Source: Marsupella aquatica
Lineage: Eukaryota; Marchantiophyta
Assembly (NCBI GenBank): GCA_973895155.1
Contig: OZ316893.1
Location: 27,962,001-28,026,000 of the forward strand
DNA: 64,000 nt
Direction of reading: 5' to 3'
The notes beneath the pieces were generated by a model. That model was not told where the DNA came from and did not search any database. It saw only the letters and a list, made by a program, of their open reading frames with translations. Made by a program: the position numbers and the translations under genes. Positions 44,097 through 56,189 of this stretch are shown here, in pieces; positions within the stretch are counted from its first letter, which is position 1, and the number at the start of each line of letters is the position of its first letter.

Positions 44097-47000
44097 GTGC
44101 AACTATCCACTCACTCCCCACTTACACTACTAGTTACATCAAGCAAAATGGAGGCAATAGGAATGCAAAGGGTGGTAGTTCCCTTGGCTAGGAACAAGAA
44201 GGGAGCTCCGTCTTTGGAAGAGAAGATCTGCAACTCCATTATGGAGGTACAACGCATTGAGGAGAGCCAAGAAATTCTTGACAGAGCCATAATTTATGGC
44301 ATGGTTTGGATGGACCGCTATCTATCAATCGCTCGAGCAGGAGAAATTTGCTTGCAGATTACTAAGGTGACAATGTCATCCAAGGGGATGTTCATTACAT
44401 AGAAGGGGAAAACTTATACTTTCTCCAACCCAAAGCTATGTGAAATGTTCGGACTACCCGGGGTGGGAGGATTGCCACTCATGCACCAGGTAGACCCAAT
44501 CACAGTAGGGGATGTGGCAACCTTCTTGCAATAGATGGAGGTCCGGATAGCCAGGGGAAATATGCAATATGGAGCCATTCAGCAGAAGGAGTATTGGAAC
44601 TTCATAGAGTTTTGCACTCGGGGGTTTCACTTCCACCAAAATGGCACATCACGTGCAACAAAGTATAGGGTCATGTTATTGGTTCAAAGGGAAGAATTAA
44701 GAATTTTTTGAGAAGAACAATTATAGGGTTGTTTAAATCAAATTTTGCGACTTATAAGAACATTAGGGTCCTTATAACCAAATTTTTGGAATATTCCAAC
44801 TTTATAGGGGTTGAAAAATAATTTTTTTCTTACATTTTAGGGGGTCCGAGGCCTAAAAACGTTGCAGGTGAAGGGGAGGCATCCATATAGTGAGACCCCT
44901 GAGGTTTTGCACCAATTAAGTGGGTGATGGTTAAGAGCGGATACCATCACACCACATTATCAAGAATTTCTATTGCAAGAGCTCTGTTTGTAGGATGTCT
45001 ACACCCACTTCAATTATGGAAGGCAAGCGTATCCGCTATGATCGATTCAAAGGGGTGTTTGAAGTTCCCCTCACTCATAGCTTATCAGATGGGAGTAGTA
45101 GTGCACAACATATTTGGGGTCCAGGAGCCACCCAATAGAGCTCCATTGGATGAGTCAGATTCATAAGAGTCCAAACGAGAAGATGAAGTAGAGGCCTAGT
45201 GGACGGTACAAGTGGGGACAACATTGGGATCTACCGCCAACGTCAATGTAGATGCTCCAGAGTACAACAAGGAGGACTTTGAGGATGACAAAGAGGAGAA
45301 GGAGGGGGAAGCACCCTTGAATTCAGATGGAGAGAGCGAAGGAGGAGCAGAAGCTCTACGAGCCCTCAACAAACGGGCCAAACAATGTCGTAAGAGTCTC
45401 AAGAGAAAGAGGACAATAAACCTCCCAGACAAAGATGAAAAAGGGGAAGATGAAGAAGAACAAAGGAGGGAAGCTACCCTCCAACAATCTCATGTTGTCC
45501 AAACTCCCGGACACTACCAACCTCCTAGAGTTGAAGACTTTTGCCCAATGCCTGGATTTTATAGGGAAGCCAGTCCCCAACACCAAGGATCTGCGCTATT
45601 GATTGAGGGATTTAAAGGAACCAAGGCAATAGCAAGAATAATAGTCATGGAGTCTGAAGGCAAGACTCGCGACTTGGAGAAGCTAAGGGTAGCAGAGGAG
45701 ATTGAAGGTTGAGCGGCTCCTCATGAAAGTACAGTCATAAGAAGTCTATGACTAGCAAGGAAGCATTGAAGCAGCTGATGGAGACAAAAGAGTTGCTAGA
45801 TAGGGAGAGGAAGAAAAATGAAGAAACAACCGTAGCCCTTTAGCAGGCCCAGGAGGAGGTCCGGACGGAGAAGGTCAGGACACAAACACTAAGGGTCGAG
45901 TTAGGAAGAGCCCAACAGGAGAGAGAAGATACAAGAATGCTGGTAGACAAGCTAGAAGGAAGAATGGGGCTGACGCCTGATGACCGCCACAAAAGGAGAG
46001 GCGGATCTACAAACTGAGATCCGGATGACTAAAGCAGCCATCCAACATATGGACCAGCGATTGTGACATGAACAAAACATCTGGCAGAAAATTAGTGAGG
46101 AATTGAAGGAAGTAACAGCCTAGCATGCGTTATGTGGTTCTATATCCCAGCAAAAGGCAGACAAGCTCCACTGACAGGGACATTGAGGAATTGGAGCGAA
46201 GAGTATGGGAAGGAGAACAATTGGCAATCTGGTTGTCCGACCAGTTGGCAGAGCAAGGGAAAGCTGCATAAGTGCTTGAATGTTGAAAAAGAGGCTCTAG
46301 CCAGATTGGGGGCTTTGGAGTGCGAGGAAAAGCTCCAAGAAGCTAAGAAGACCAACCACGAGTTATGGAAGCAATTGGAGGAGAAGCAAGCATACATTGC
46401 TACATTAGAAGAAGGTGAAGAAAGAAGGGAGAGGGAGAGGAAGAAATGGTTGCAAGATGTAGCTAGTAAGGAGCTCATTCAACAATGCAGTAAGGTGGTT
46501 TGGATTTTGAAGGACACCTACGAGGCCTAGGACTTGAAAGTGCAGAGCTTAAGAGATGAAGCTGCCACAACAGCTAAATTATTGAAGGAGGCACTAGCGG
46601 ATCTGGTGCACAAGAAGAAGCTGGAATAACTCAAGAATGTGAGCATGAACTCATGGAAGATATTCATGGGACAGAGGATAGCATCCCGGAATGCTATTGA
46701 GGTCGATGAAGCTATGGGCTTAGAAATCCTTTGTATTATTTTGGCTGTAGCAAGGATCAACAAGAGGGCCATTTGTCCAGAAGATTGTGAGAGAATATGG
46801 TATGACATCCTGATGAGAATCAGGTTTATGTTGCCGTTCTTTGAGTGGTCAGGAGCCATAGGCTTCTCCCATCCCAAAGACTAGCTAGTACTTTAGGTTA
46901 GGAGGGAGGGCCAATAGTAGGGTCACGCAAATATTGCTGCTCGAATTAGAGAGAGAGCATGCGAGCCACCCTCATAACATAGCATTGATGGTAGATGAAA

Positions 47001-47890
47001 ATACCTTGTATCCCCACTGCCTGATACGAAAGCTTCACTAGTTTCATAATTTTGGAGTACATAGAAAAGTCTTTGATTTAGTGGAGGTGATTATGGAGTC
47101 ATGGGCAGCAAGAGAAATCCGACTCAATTGCGGGAAGTATACCCTTCCACGTTTGGTCACCTTCCTCCAGACAGTAGGATGGCACGGAACGGTGAGGAAT
47201 GAGATGCGAGTAATCTTCAATCCTTACTTCACCTCCCACCTTGTAGTATCCAATGAGTGGATGAGTTTTGTAGATCTTCCGGTCTTACCCCAATTCAGTC
47301 ACATTGCTATGATGCACTTTTATTCATTAGGGAAAGATCTGGGTGTAGTGGCCTGTGCAGGGGATACTATCCAGACCGATGAGTTCCCCTTTGATCTGAC
47401 TGACTTACTCTTAGGCATTTGGGAGAAGCCTTCATTTTGAGAGAGGGTAACTCCTTACGGAGAATGTAATTAGATGGTTAGAAGAGAGTGTGCATAATTA
47501 TAGGTTAGGGAATTACTTTGGGCCTGCGGAGTTCTGGACACCCCATCAGTTCTTCTGGGAGCTTGTAAATGAGGACGGGTTTGATCAACAATTAGAAACC
47601 AATCCCATAGCTATATATCACTCAGTATGGCAACATGATCTAGAGTGCCGCTGCCCCAGCATAACAAGGACCCACCATCAAGCCTTCTGGCTCAACTTAG
47701 ACGATGGATAAATGCCCTTACCCAACAGTATCTTTTTGGGCAATCACTTAAGGATCCCCGCTACTTCCGGTGGTACCATTTTGCGCATTCTTTAGTTGAG
47801 GTAGTGGACCGATCCCCAAATTTTGGCCCTCCACCTAGACCCCAACTCACATGTCTGGGCACGCCACCAATTGGCTATGATTATCCATAA
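44097..47890 (+). pseudogene. Decayed transposon ORF, probably related to element B
   Basis: A string of broken plus-strand frames. The first (from about 44,148: MEAIGMQRVVVPLARNKKGA) runs through a TAG at 44,400 into KTYTFSNPKLCEMFGLPGVG, which parallels the FYLTPKVIAEVFGLP motif of element B. At 45,212-45,712 is an acidic/basic charged stretch, and at 45,720-46,880 a coiled coil broken by stops. From 47,081 come GKYTLPRLVTFLQTVGWHG and FTSHLVVSNEWMSFVDLP, of unknown nature. I see no polymerase motif. Together with the B-like end at 59,740-60,212, this may be the left part of one large old element interrupted by the PPR locus, but the left boundary is not found. Confidence 0.5.
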
Positions 47891-50143
47891 CTTTCTAGTT
47901 AGGCGTCCGTAGATGGAGTGCCTTAGCTTGTTGTGATCGTGTCGACCCAGTGCTCATGCCTAGGCCTTTAGATTCTGTCATCGCTCGGGGCCCCCGAGAG
48001 GTCAAACCTGGGTCGGGTCGTAACACATGCCCCAAGCATTCGTTGTGCTTGAAGTAAACTCTATTAGCCTTGGGCACAGGACGAGCTCTCACTCAAGCCC
48101 TCATAACTCAAAGTCCGTTCGAGGGTCCAAATGGTTGACTTTGAGTCCAGCCCTTTCTCATGACTCGACCAACCCCCCCAGCTGGTCCGAGTCATTAGTG
48201 TGTGTCAAGTGTCTTGCCTTTACCAGTGCCACGCCTCATTACCCACAAGTTTTCTCATGCTAAATCCTCCCCGGATGGTCATTCCGAGCTTGGATCACAA
48301 GGGAACTCGACGTCGGAGTCAGCGATACCGGAGCTAAATGTTAAGATAGTCAAGTTCTGCGACTGTGAGTCACCTTTGATACCAGTGGTGCTTAAACAAC
48401 ATAACAAAAATGTTATGGGAGTCTAACATTGCCCCCAAGTAATCAATACTAGCCGAGTCTAAAGGTTTTAACATCAATTCCATGGGAGCCTTAATGTTTA
48501 AATAACTATGTTATGGGAGTCCAAATGCTTAAATGTGGAGACCCGAGCATCGTATGCAAGAGACGTGCACAATGCTCTGCAAACACCTTGAAATGGCCCG
48601 AAGACCAGCCTCATTGCATGCACAGTGACCAGAAGGTATGAACCTTCCTATGGACTTGCACACAACTTGGCTAGCTATTATTGTGCGAGGGCAGTGTAGC
48701 AGGCATAAGGGAGGCCATCTAGAGGTGTTTAAGCATTGGAAGCCATCGGAGCTTGGACAAAGGAGATTGTTCTTGGAGGTGAATCACCTTGGTACACAAT
48801 GAATGAAAAGGTAGGAGGTAATGCTGAGGCCTATGGGGCACCAAAGAAGGCTAGGTAGGCTTAATGAGTCAAGAATCCGACAACAGCAACACCAAGCCAA
48901 AAGGAGCCAAAACCAGATGGGTCGTGAGTTTGAAACAACAGTGGAGACTTGACAACAAAAAGATGATAAGTGGGCAGGTTGGACTCAGAGCAATCCAGTG
49001 GATTTTCAGCTGCAGTAGGGTATTGCCGGCCATTCCCACTCTTGCTAGCGAAATTTCCTGTTTGCTTGCATCATACAATACCTCATTGGGTGACTTTTGA
49101 CTGTCAACAATTGAGGAAAACAACTCACAACTCACATTGGCATTCTACTGTCAAGAAGATGCACAAATTACAGTTCATGATTGAATGCTGTTACGTTAGC
49201 TCAAAGGAAGAATGGTGTTCTTCTTCGACATCAATCTCATCCAAGCAAATTCAAATAAAAAAGAAGAGATAACGGATTAATCTCCCTCTTTAGACCTTCT
49301 CCAAGATGAATCGATTTTCTTGAAGTAGGCATGGGCCCGGCAGAAGCAACAGACACATGCTCATCCACTATTCCTTGCAGAACTAGCTCCCTTCTCGGTT
49401 CACGTGCAGTGTCTATGAGCTTTCAGATTTCAATCATGCCATCAACGTAGCAAAAATTTCTACTGCAAATACAGCCCACTTTCCTGCCTTGTCCGATGAT
49501 CCTTGAGGATAGCAGTGTACAGTGCATCATTCTCATTCTCGCATAATTTCAGGACTTCCTCCTTCCCAAAACCCGGAGTAGTTAACATGCTTTAGAGTAC
49601 CTTTCACGACCTTATCTTGTGAATCTGCGAAGCTCAGAACAGTTGAGTTGCAGATGAAACTTCATATCTTTGGTTGAGTTCAGGGCTTTCTCTGCAAGTC
49701 TGAATCTGATTGCTTAAAGTTTTATGCTGGTGGAGGTTGTCATCGGCGAATTTTATCTTCATGCCTTGATTTTACCGTCTCGTGTCAGCAAAGTAAGTTC
49801 CCGTCCAGTAGTATGTTCATGGCAAGGCAGCTACTGTATGCGAACCCTTCTTCTAATGTAACAACAAAATGTAACGACGATATCAAACGAACTCTCTACA
49901 TGGCGGGCCAAGAGCTTGATTTCACGCATCTATGATTTCGACTCTCAAAAGTAAATTCCCTTAACATTCTCTTACATGAAAACGTCTTTCAGCCAGAAGA
50001 GGGCTAGTTACAACCCCAAATTGCAGAATCTCAAAATTAATGTTACAGAATTGCAGCAACGAATACCTGATTGTACCTGCGCTGCCAGTGAGTACTGCTT
50101 CAGATCACTTTCCAGCCAGCCCAACACAGCTTTCAATCTGGGT
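47891..50143. other. No gene recognised; 3' flank of the PPR gene
   Basis: About 2.2 kb without a convincing ORF. Near 48,370 is tttgatacca, resembling the reverse of a tRNA-Met primer site, next to repeated aacataacaaaaatgttatgg sequence. This hints at a rotted LTR element, but no LTR pair was seen. The rightmost few hundred bases are presumably the 3' UTR of the PPR gene. Confidence 0.4.
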
Positions 50144-53100
50144 TCACCAGTAATCACCACAAGAACAAATTCCATCTTTGAAATGGTGGAACCGATTTGC
50201 ATCCCTCGCAATAATCTCGCGTCCGGTCACCCTAGAGATATACTTGGTTGCTGAGTGGCAATCTGAACACACCCGAAGGTTCTTATTTACACGAATTCGT
50301 TCTCCTAAAGGTAGGTGCATGAGTCCGTAAACAATAGCCAACTTCTCACTATGCGAGCAAAGAGCTAGCTCTTTATCCTCCTCATTGATATCATGCAACA
50401 CAAGCTGGGTATCCGGAATGTAGCCTGCAGTCTTCAGTTTTTCACTCAATTTACTCAGCTCAGTATATATCGCCTTCGCTTCTGGGTGAGATGTGTCCCC
50501 CACAACAAATTCATGGATCTTGTTATCAACATCAATCCAGCAACGTCCTGGTTCCTTCCGAACACCTCTCTCTTGCATCATAGTGCGCACAGATGACACC
50601 TTCTCCCACTTCCCAGCTGCTGCATAGATATTGGAGAGCAGCACATATGTAGAGGCCTTACCGGGTTCCAACTTGAAAAGCTCGTTAGCGGCCAGTTCAC
50701 CCAGCTCCACGTTACCGTAAGTTCTACAAGCCCCAAGCAAGGCTGTCCAAGTCACATCATTTGGTTCGATCGGCATCTTACTGATGAACTGCTTTGCTTC
50801 CTCCAAGTGTCCCGCCCGCCCAAGAATATCCACCATGAGGTTATAGTGAACAGCAGTACGCTCGATACCATAATCTTGCGTCATAGCTGAAAAGATTCTA
50901 CGGCCATCATCAACAAGGCCTCCATGAGAACACGCTGACAACACAGCTATGAATGACGTCTCGGTGGGCTTCACATGGTCTGCATTCATTTGCCGGAAAA
51001 GTTCCAGGGCTTTATGCCCATGTCCGTGTTGTGCAAGTCCACCGATCATTATGTTCCATGTGATTACATCGCGTTTCCCGAGTCTGTCAAAAACTTGTTG
51101 GGCGTCATCTATACTGCCACTCTTTGCATACATGTGAACGAATGCGTTGCCCACACGCAGATCCGACTCCAGTCCGGCTTTCCAAGCGTGGCCATGAACC
51201 TCCTTCACCCACTGCAAAGCCCCCGCACTTGCAGATGCACTCAGAATACTCAGATAAGTGATTGCATCTGGTTCGAAGCCTTCAAGTCTCATTTGGAGAA
51301 ACAGTCGATATGCTTCGTGCCCACATCCATGTTGTGCAAGTCCACCGATCATTACATTCCATGTGACTACATCGCGTTTCTCCATTCTGTCAAACACCAG
51401 TCGGGCGTCATCTATACTGCTACTCGCTGCATACATGTGAACGAGTGCATTGCCCACACGCAAATCCGACTCCAGTCCGGCTTTGCTAGCGTGGCCATGA
51501 ACCTCCTTCACCCACTCCAAAGCCCCCGCACTTGCAGATGCACTCAGAATACTCAGATAAGTGATTGCATCTGGTTCGAAGCCGTCAAGTCTCATTTGGA
51601 GAAACAGTCGATATGCTTCTTGCCCACATCCATGTTGTGCAAGTCCACCGATCATTATATTCCATGTGACAACATCACGTTTCTCCATTCTGTCGAAAAC
51701 CAGTCGGGCATCATCTATACTGCCACTTTTTGCATACATGTGAACCAGCGCACTACCCACACGCAAATCTGACTCTAGTCCCGCTTTGCTAGCATGGCCA
51801 TGAACTTCCTTCACCCATTCCAAAGCCCCCTCACTTGCAGATGCATTGAGAATACTAGCATAAGTAAATGCATTTGCTTCGAAGCCTTCACGTCTCATTC
51901 GAAGAAACAGTCTATATGCTTCCTCCCCACATCCATGTTGTGCAAGTCCACCGATCATTACAGTCCATGTGAATACATCGCGTTTCTCCATTCTGTCAAA
52001 AACCAGTCGAGCATTATCTATACTGCCACTCTTTGCATACATGTGAACGAGTGCATTGCCCACACGCAAATCCGACTCCAGTCCGGCTTTGCTAGCGTGG
52101 CCATGAACCTCCTTCACCCACTCCAAAGCCCGCGCACTTGCAGATACATTCAGGATGCTCAGATAAGTGATTGCATCTGGTTCGAAGCCTTCCAGTCTCA
52201 TTTGGAGAAACAATCGATATGCTTCATACCCACATCCATGTTGTGCAAGTCCCCCAATCATGGTATTCCATGTTACAACGTCACGTTTCTCCATTCTGTC
52301 GAAAACCAGTCGGGCATCATCTATACTGCCACTCTTGGTATACATGTGAACGAGTGCACTGCCCACACGCAACTTCGACTCAAGTCGGGCTTTGCTAGCG
52401 TGGCCATGAACCTCCTTCACCCACTGCAAATCCCCCGGACTTGCAGATGCACTCAGAATACTCACATAAGTGAATGCATCTGGTTCAAAGCCTTCCCTTC
52501 TCATTTGGAGAAACATTCGATATGCTTCATGCCCACATCCATGTTGTGCAAGTCCTCCTATCATTACATTCCATGTGATTACATCGCGTTTCTCCATTCT
52601 GTCAAAAACCAGTCGAGCATTATCTATACTGCCACTCTTTGCATACATGTGAACGAGTGCATTGCCCACACGCAAATCCGACTCCAGTCCGGCTTTGCTA
52701 GCGTGGCCATGAATCTCCTTCACCCACTCCAAAGCACCCTCACTTGCAGATGCATTCAGGATACTCAGATAAGTGATTGCATCTGGTTCGAATCCTTCCC
52801 GTCTCATTTGGAGGAATAGTCGATATGCTTCCACACCATGACCAGTTTCTGCATATGCTCTAAGCATCGCAGTCCATGTCACTCCATCACGTTTCTCCAT
52901 TCTGTCAAAAACTAGTCGGGCGTCATCGATACTGCCACTCTTTGCATACATCAGTAGGAGGGCAGTCCCTACACGCACATCTGATTCAAAGCCAGTCTGT
53001 CGAATATACACATGAACTTCCTTTCCCCATTTTAGAGCTGACGGGTAGGCACATGCCTTCAGGATGCTCAGATATGTATTCTCATTAGGCTGTACGCCTT

Positions 53101-54460
53101 CTTGGCGCATTTGATTGAAAAGCTTTAGTGCAGATTCAGCATGATCATTCTTAGCATATCCCGCAATCATGTTGTTCCAAGTAATAACACTTTTCTTCTC
53201 AAGTTGATCAAAAACTCGGCGGGCATCCAACAATGCCCCACATTTGATATACACATTCAGGAGGGTTACCGCCACATATTCATTCTTATCCATTCCACTC
53301 TGGATGATGTGGTGTCGCACCTGCTTCGCGGCTAAAAGGTCTTTCTGTTTCGAGCACATCTGCAGAACTTTCACATATGTGTACGAGTTCGTAGTAATGC
53401 CTCGTTGTAGTCGATTCTGCAACACAGTAACTGCTTGACTCGTGGTCTCCGCGCTATGCATGTCACTACTGCCATTCCGTTGTGCATTGTTTCGAGACCA
53501 ATCTCTGCTGCCACAATCGGAAAGAGATCGCAATCCGCCTTGGCCAATCAAATCGAGCCCTGCCTCCCTCCAATTTTCTTTCCGGAGCAACTCCTCGGTT
53601 ATCAGGTGTTGCCTTCCTAAATTCTCAGTCACCGCTTCTTCACAGATAGCTGAAGATTGCTCCTCTTCCTCCCTGGATAGAGGTTCCGGCTCTCGAATAT
53701 CTTGTACACCATCCGCTGTTATACATCTGGTTAATTTCGATTTTATGTCACTTGTTCCTTCGAGTTGCACTTTCAAGCTGTCAGTGTTCTGTTGAAGTGA
53801 TTCAATCCCACCAACGACTGTACGTGAAGGGTTCCGCTTATGCTCGATCATCTTTGCAGCTTCCCTCCACTTGGCAGCTCCTGGTCGAGTTTGAAGGGAT
53901 GGTGCCTCCAGCTGTGCAATATGGTTGTCATGCCCCGTTACACTTTGAAAACCAGCGCGGGCTTCAGCTTCCCCGTTGTATTCAGGCTGTGCTGATTGAG
54001 CTTCCCTCCCATACACGGCAGCATTCTTCTGAAGCCTCCACTGGTTCCGCTTCTGCTCGATCATCTTTGCAGCTTCCCTCCACTTGGCAGCTCCTGGACG
54101 AGTTTTAGGGGATGGTGACTCCAGCTGTGCTACATGGTTGTCATGCCCCGTTACACTTTGAAAACCAGCGCGGGCTTCAGCTTCCCCGTTGTATTCAGAC
54201 TGTGCTGATTGAACTTCCCTCCCATACAGCTTGACGACTTTCTTATGAAGCCTGCACTGATCACGAAATGCGTCGAGCTCGTGCTGCACCCGCTGTAGGC
54301 ACGGGCTGTAAATTTCTGCTACGCCAGACATCTGCCGGATGACGGGGCCCAAAATTCCATATGCACAAGATTCCAATCTGCCTTGAGTAATCAATTTGAG
54401 CCTTGCCTTCGCCCATGCTGGAGTGGAGCAGCCATCCACCCAAAGTGCTTTCCTTGTCAT
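50144..54460 (-). CDS. PPR-DYW RNA-editing factor, intact single exon
   Basis: An uninterrupted 1,438-codon frame. I start it at the ATG at 54,460: the frame is open a further 15 codons upstream but has no ATG there, and a TGA follows upstream. Residues 1-345 are non-PPR, with a 71-residue segment in two tandem copies. From about residue 345 to 1,180 run PLS-type pentatricopeptide repeats (for example DARLVFDRMEKRDVVTWN), most in near-identical 101-residue triplets. E domains follow (YVLLSNIYAAAGKWEKVSSV, then EPGRCWID). The DYW cytidine deaminase has HSE (CSHSEKLAIVYG), CSDCH and the terminal CSCGDYW. These bind zinc and deaminate C to U in organelle RNA, with the repeats choosing the site. 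Targeting to mitochondria or plastids is expected, but the N terminus gives no clear presequence. This is the only convincingly functional host gene here. Confidence 0.96.
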   Translation of the reverse strand: MTRKALWVDGCSTPAWAKARLKLITQGRLESCAYGILGPVIRQMSGVAEIYSPCLQRVQHELDAFRDQCRLHKKVVKLYGREVQSAQSEYNGEAEARAGFQSVTGHDNHVAQLESPSPKTRPGAAKWREAAKMIEQKRNQWRLQKNAAVYGREAQSAQPEYNGEAEARAGFQSVTGHDNHIAQLEAPSLQTRPGAAKWREAAKMIEHKRNPSRTVVGGIESLQQNTDSLKVQLEGTSDIKSKLTRCITADGVQDIREPEPLSREEEEQSSAICEEAVTENLGRQHLITEELLRKENWREAGLDLIGQGGLRSLSDCGSRDWSRNNAQRNGSSDMHSAETTSQAVTVLQNRLQRGITTNSYTYVKVLQMCSKQKDLLAAKQVRHHIIQSGMDKNEYVAVTLLNVYIKCGALLDARRVFDQLEKKSVITWNNMIAGYAKNDHAESALKLFNQMRQEGVQPNENTYLSILKACAYPSALKWGKEVHVYIRQTGFESDVRVGTALLLMYAKSGSIDDARLVFDRMEKRDGVTWTAMLRAYAETGHGVEAYRLFLQMRREGFEPDAITYLSILNASASEGALEWVKEIHGHASKAGLESDLRVGNALVHMYAKSGSIDNARLVFDRMEKRDVITWNVMIGGLAQHGCGHEAYRMFLQMRREGFEPDAFTYVSILSASASPGDLQWVKEVHGHASKARLESKLRVGSALVHMYTKSGSIDDARLVFDRMEKRDVVTWNTMIGGLAQHGCGYEAYRLFLQMRLEGFEPDAITYLSILNVSASARALEWVKEVHGHASKAGLESDLRVGNALVHMYAKSGSIDNARLVFDRMEKRDVFTWTVMIGGLAQHGCGEEAYRLFLRMRREGFEANAFTYASILNASASEGALEWVKEVHGHASKAGLESDLRVGSALVHMYAKSGSIDDARLVFDRMEKRDVVTWNIMIGGLAQHGCGQEAYRLFLQMRLDGFEPDAITYLSILSASASAGALEWVKEVHGHASKAGLESDLRVGNALVHMYAASSSIDDARLVFDRMEKRDVVTWNVMIGGLAQHGCGHEAYRLFLQMRLEGFEPDAITYLSILSASASAGALQWVKEVHGHAWKAGLESDLRVGNAFVHMYAKSGSIDDAQQVFDRLGKRDVITWNIMIGGLAQHGHGHKALELFRQMNADHVKPTETSFIAVLSACSHGGLVDDGRRIFSAMTQDYGIERTAVHYNLMVDILGRAGHLEEAKQFISKMPIEPNDVTWTALLGACRTYGNVELGELAANELFKLEPGKASTYVLLSNIYAAAGKWEKVSSVRTMMQERGVRKEPGRCWIDVDNKIHEFVVGDTSHPEAKAIYTELSKLSEKLKTAGYIPDTQLVLHDINEEDKELALCSHSEKLAIVYGLMHLPLGERIRVNKNLRVCSDCHSATKYISRVTGREIIARDANRFHHFKDGICSCGDYW
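51050..52960 (-). repeat. 303-bp tandem repeats inside the PPR gene
   Basis: The landmark gcatctggttcgaagcc (or a close variant) occurs at 51,264, 51,567, 51,870, 52,173, 52,476 and 52,779, exactly 303 bp apart. Each unit encodes one P-L-S triplet of 101 residues. Neighbouring units are highly similar at the DNA level, so the array grew recently or is being homogenised. Confidence 0.93.
53830..54255 (-). repeat. 213-bp tandem duplication in the PPR gene N-terminal region
   Basis: Two copies (53,830-54,042 and 54,043-54,255) encoding 71 residues each (EYNGEAEARAGFQSVTGHDN, then RPGAAKWREAAKMIE). Frame is kept. The segment lies before the PPR tract and matches no domain I know. Confidence 0.9.
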
Positions 54461-54751
54461 CTTATGATTAAAGTCAGGAGTCTGGGCTTCCTCTGTGAGC
54501 ACCACAACCCACGATCAGATCGACCAGCACAAAATGCAAGCGACTCCATTAGGTGCAATGAATTGTTTTTGATTTGTTTCTGCAGTCAAGACCATATCTC
54601 TACAATCAAACGCTAACGACAGGAAAGCAGACCGGTAAGTCCCTGGTTCTTGGGCTAGGACACTACCTCCGTCCAAAGATATATTTTCTTGTCTCCCGTG
54701 ACCTGCTGCTATATTTCGTACGGAAACGTGTAAAAGCGATATAACTCGGTT

Positions 54752-56180
54752 TCAATTGAGAGTAACGGCGATCTGTCGAGAATGCAATGGTCTCAGAATA
54801 TACGGAAATAATTGTGAGAGGCATATCCAGATAGCTAAATAATCTATATGCTCGTTCACACTCCAGTCCACTTTGCAGTCCGGGCCGTATGGAAATGCAG
54901 GGGAATCATTGTTTGGCAACTCGGTGATCACTGGATCAATGATGCCAGCGTTGGCCATATCCACATCAACACCTGAGAGTGTAAAAACCAAATACGAGAA
55001 CAAATCCAACGTTAGGCATCAAGAAGAGTCGACTCCTCCACATCAAACCAAGGTAGGGATAAGTCCCCAAACATTACATTCTCACTAAAGCAAATCCACC
55101 TAACTAGGACAGAGTTGAGCTCTCTTCTAAAGGTTTTCCCTTCTCTACTAGGACTTTCGCATGTTTGTATTAGAGCCTTTTCCCAAATTTTTGGATGCTG
55201 CACAACTCAAGGTACACCAGAATTTGTATTGCAATTACAAACAATTTTAGTGAAAGCTGAATCCTTCTAAATTTTACACCAACCACGCCGCTTGAAAGGG
55301 GCAAAACTAAATTCATCGACTGCAATTGCTTAATTAATTCAACAATGCCAGTGCTGCAACGGCTCGTTATTTTCAACTGCTGCATCTCCCTAATCATAAT
55401 AGAACATGAAGAAATCAATTGTAAAAGTCACACACCTCTTGCCTCATCGTATCCAATCTCTAGGCTCTGCCGCTCCAGAAGCTTGCCCACCACAACTGCT
55501 CCTTCCACTCCAGCATTTTGTGCTACGATGTACGCAGGCATCTGTCCAAATCATTTGACAAGTGTTGCTAACACACTGTAGCAAGCCAAAATCAACAGCT
55601 GTCATGCTCCAAGTCCTTAAAACTTAAAACTTTTGGGAACTTAACAACTGAAATAAATAAGGAGCTATATAACCTCGGTCAAGCTTCGTGCCTTCCACTA
55701 CTTCTAGTTCGTTGTAAAGATTCTTTCCGTCCTCCCACATCGCATTTATCTATACTATACAGAAGAAAGAACGACGGGAATTTCAGTGAGGTTTAAATAG
55801 GAGGACCAGGATCTGTAGGCAAGTTTGCAAAGGCCTCTGCCACCGTCACACCATCCCTACCACCTTTACGATAACCAAAACTTTGCTCTGTAACCATATT
55901 TTGACCTTGGAAAAGAGTTACAGATTCACACAGCAATGAGTGACTAGTACAAGGATGTCACGCACCTACGACACACCTAGACATAAGTTTACGAAGAGCG
56001 GACAACGTTTACGTTAAGCAGCTGTCTTCTATAACTTTGGGCCCATGGTACCCTTCTCAGCATCCGGTAATTCGTCAACACTTTGGACTGTAAGAGCCCT
56101 CGAATCGCCTCGACTCCAAACCTGGTATCCTTTGATCCATAATTTCGCACCAGTTTCGACCTGCTGCATTCTGCAATCTC
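54752..56180 (-). pseudogene. Mitochondrial chaperonin CPN60 (HSP60) pseudogene, middle missing
   Basis: Four exon remnants in the correct order on the minus strand. At about 56,165-56,030 the reading is LVRNYGSKDTRFGVEA, then after a one-base frame shift ALTVQSVDELPDAEKGTMGP. At about 55,915-55,800 it is GQNMVTEQSFGYRKGGRDGV followed by TVAEAF. At 55,541-55,436 it is MPAYIVAQNAGVEGAVVVGK, then LLERQSLEIGYDEARG, ending at a donor. At 54,972 downward it is GVDVDMANAGIIDP, joined in phase across a 463-bp intron. These match the start of CPN60 (KDIRFGVEA.., NVVIEQS.., KDGVTVA) and its end (NAGVEGAVVVGKLLE, VDMVKAGIIDP). The central apical and intermediate regions, over 300 residues, are absent. 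It lies 290 bp upstream of the PPR gene on the same strand; the space between is a plausible PPR promoter. A gene fragment carried by a transposon is also possible. Confidence 0.75.
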
Positions 56181-56189
56181 AACTCCCAA

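Noticed and set aside
48360-48420. Primer-site-like tttgatacca as evidence of another LTR element
   Set aside because: Only 8 bases agree with the tRNA-Met site and no LTR pair or coding domain was found nearby.
51050-52960. Several plus-strand ORFs opposite the PPR gene (for example 51,794-52,819)
   Set aside because: They are antisense shadows of the regular PPR repeats and share the 303-bp period; no independent protein features.
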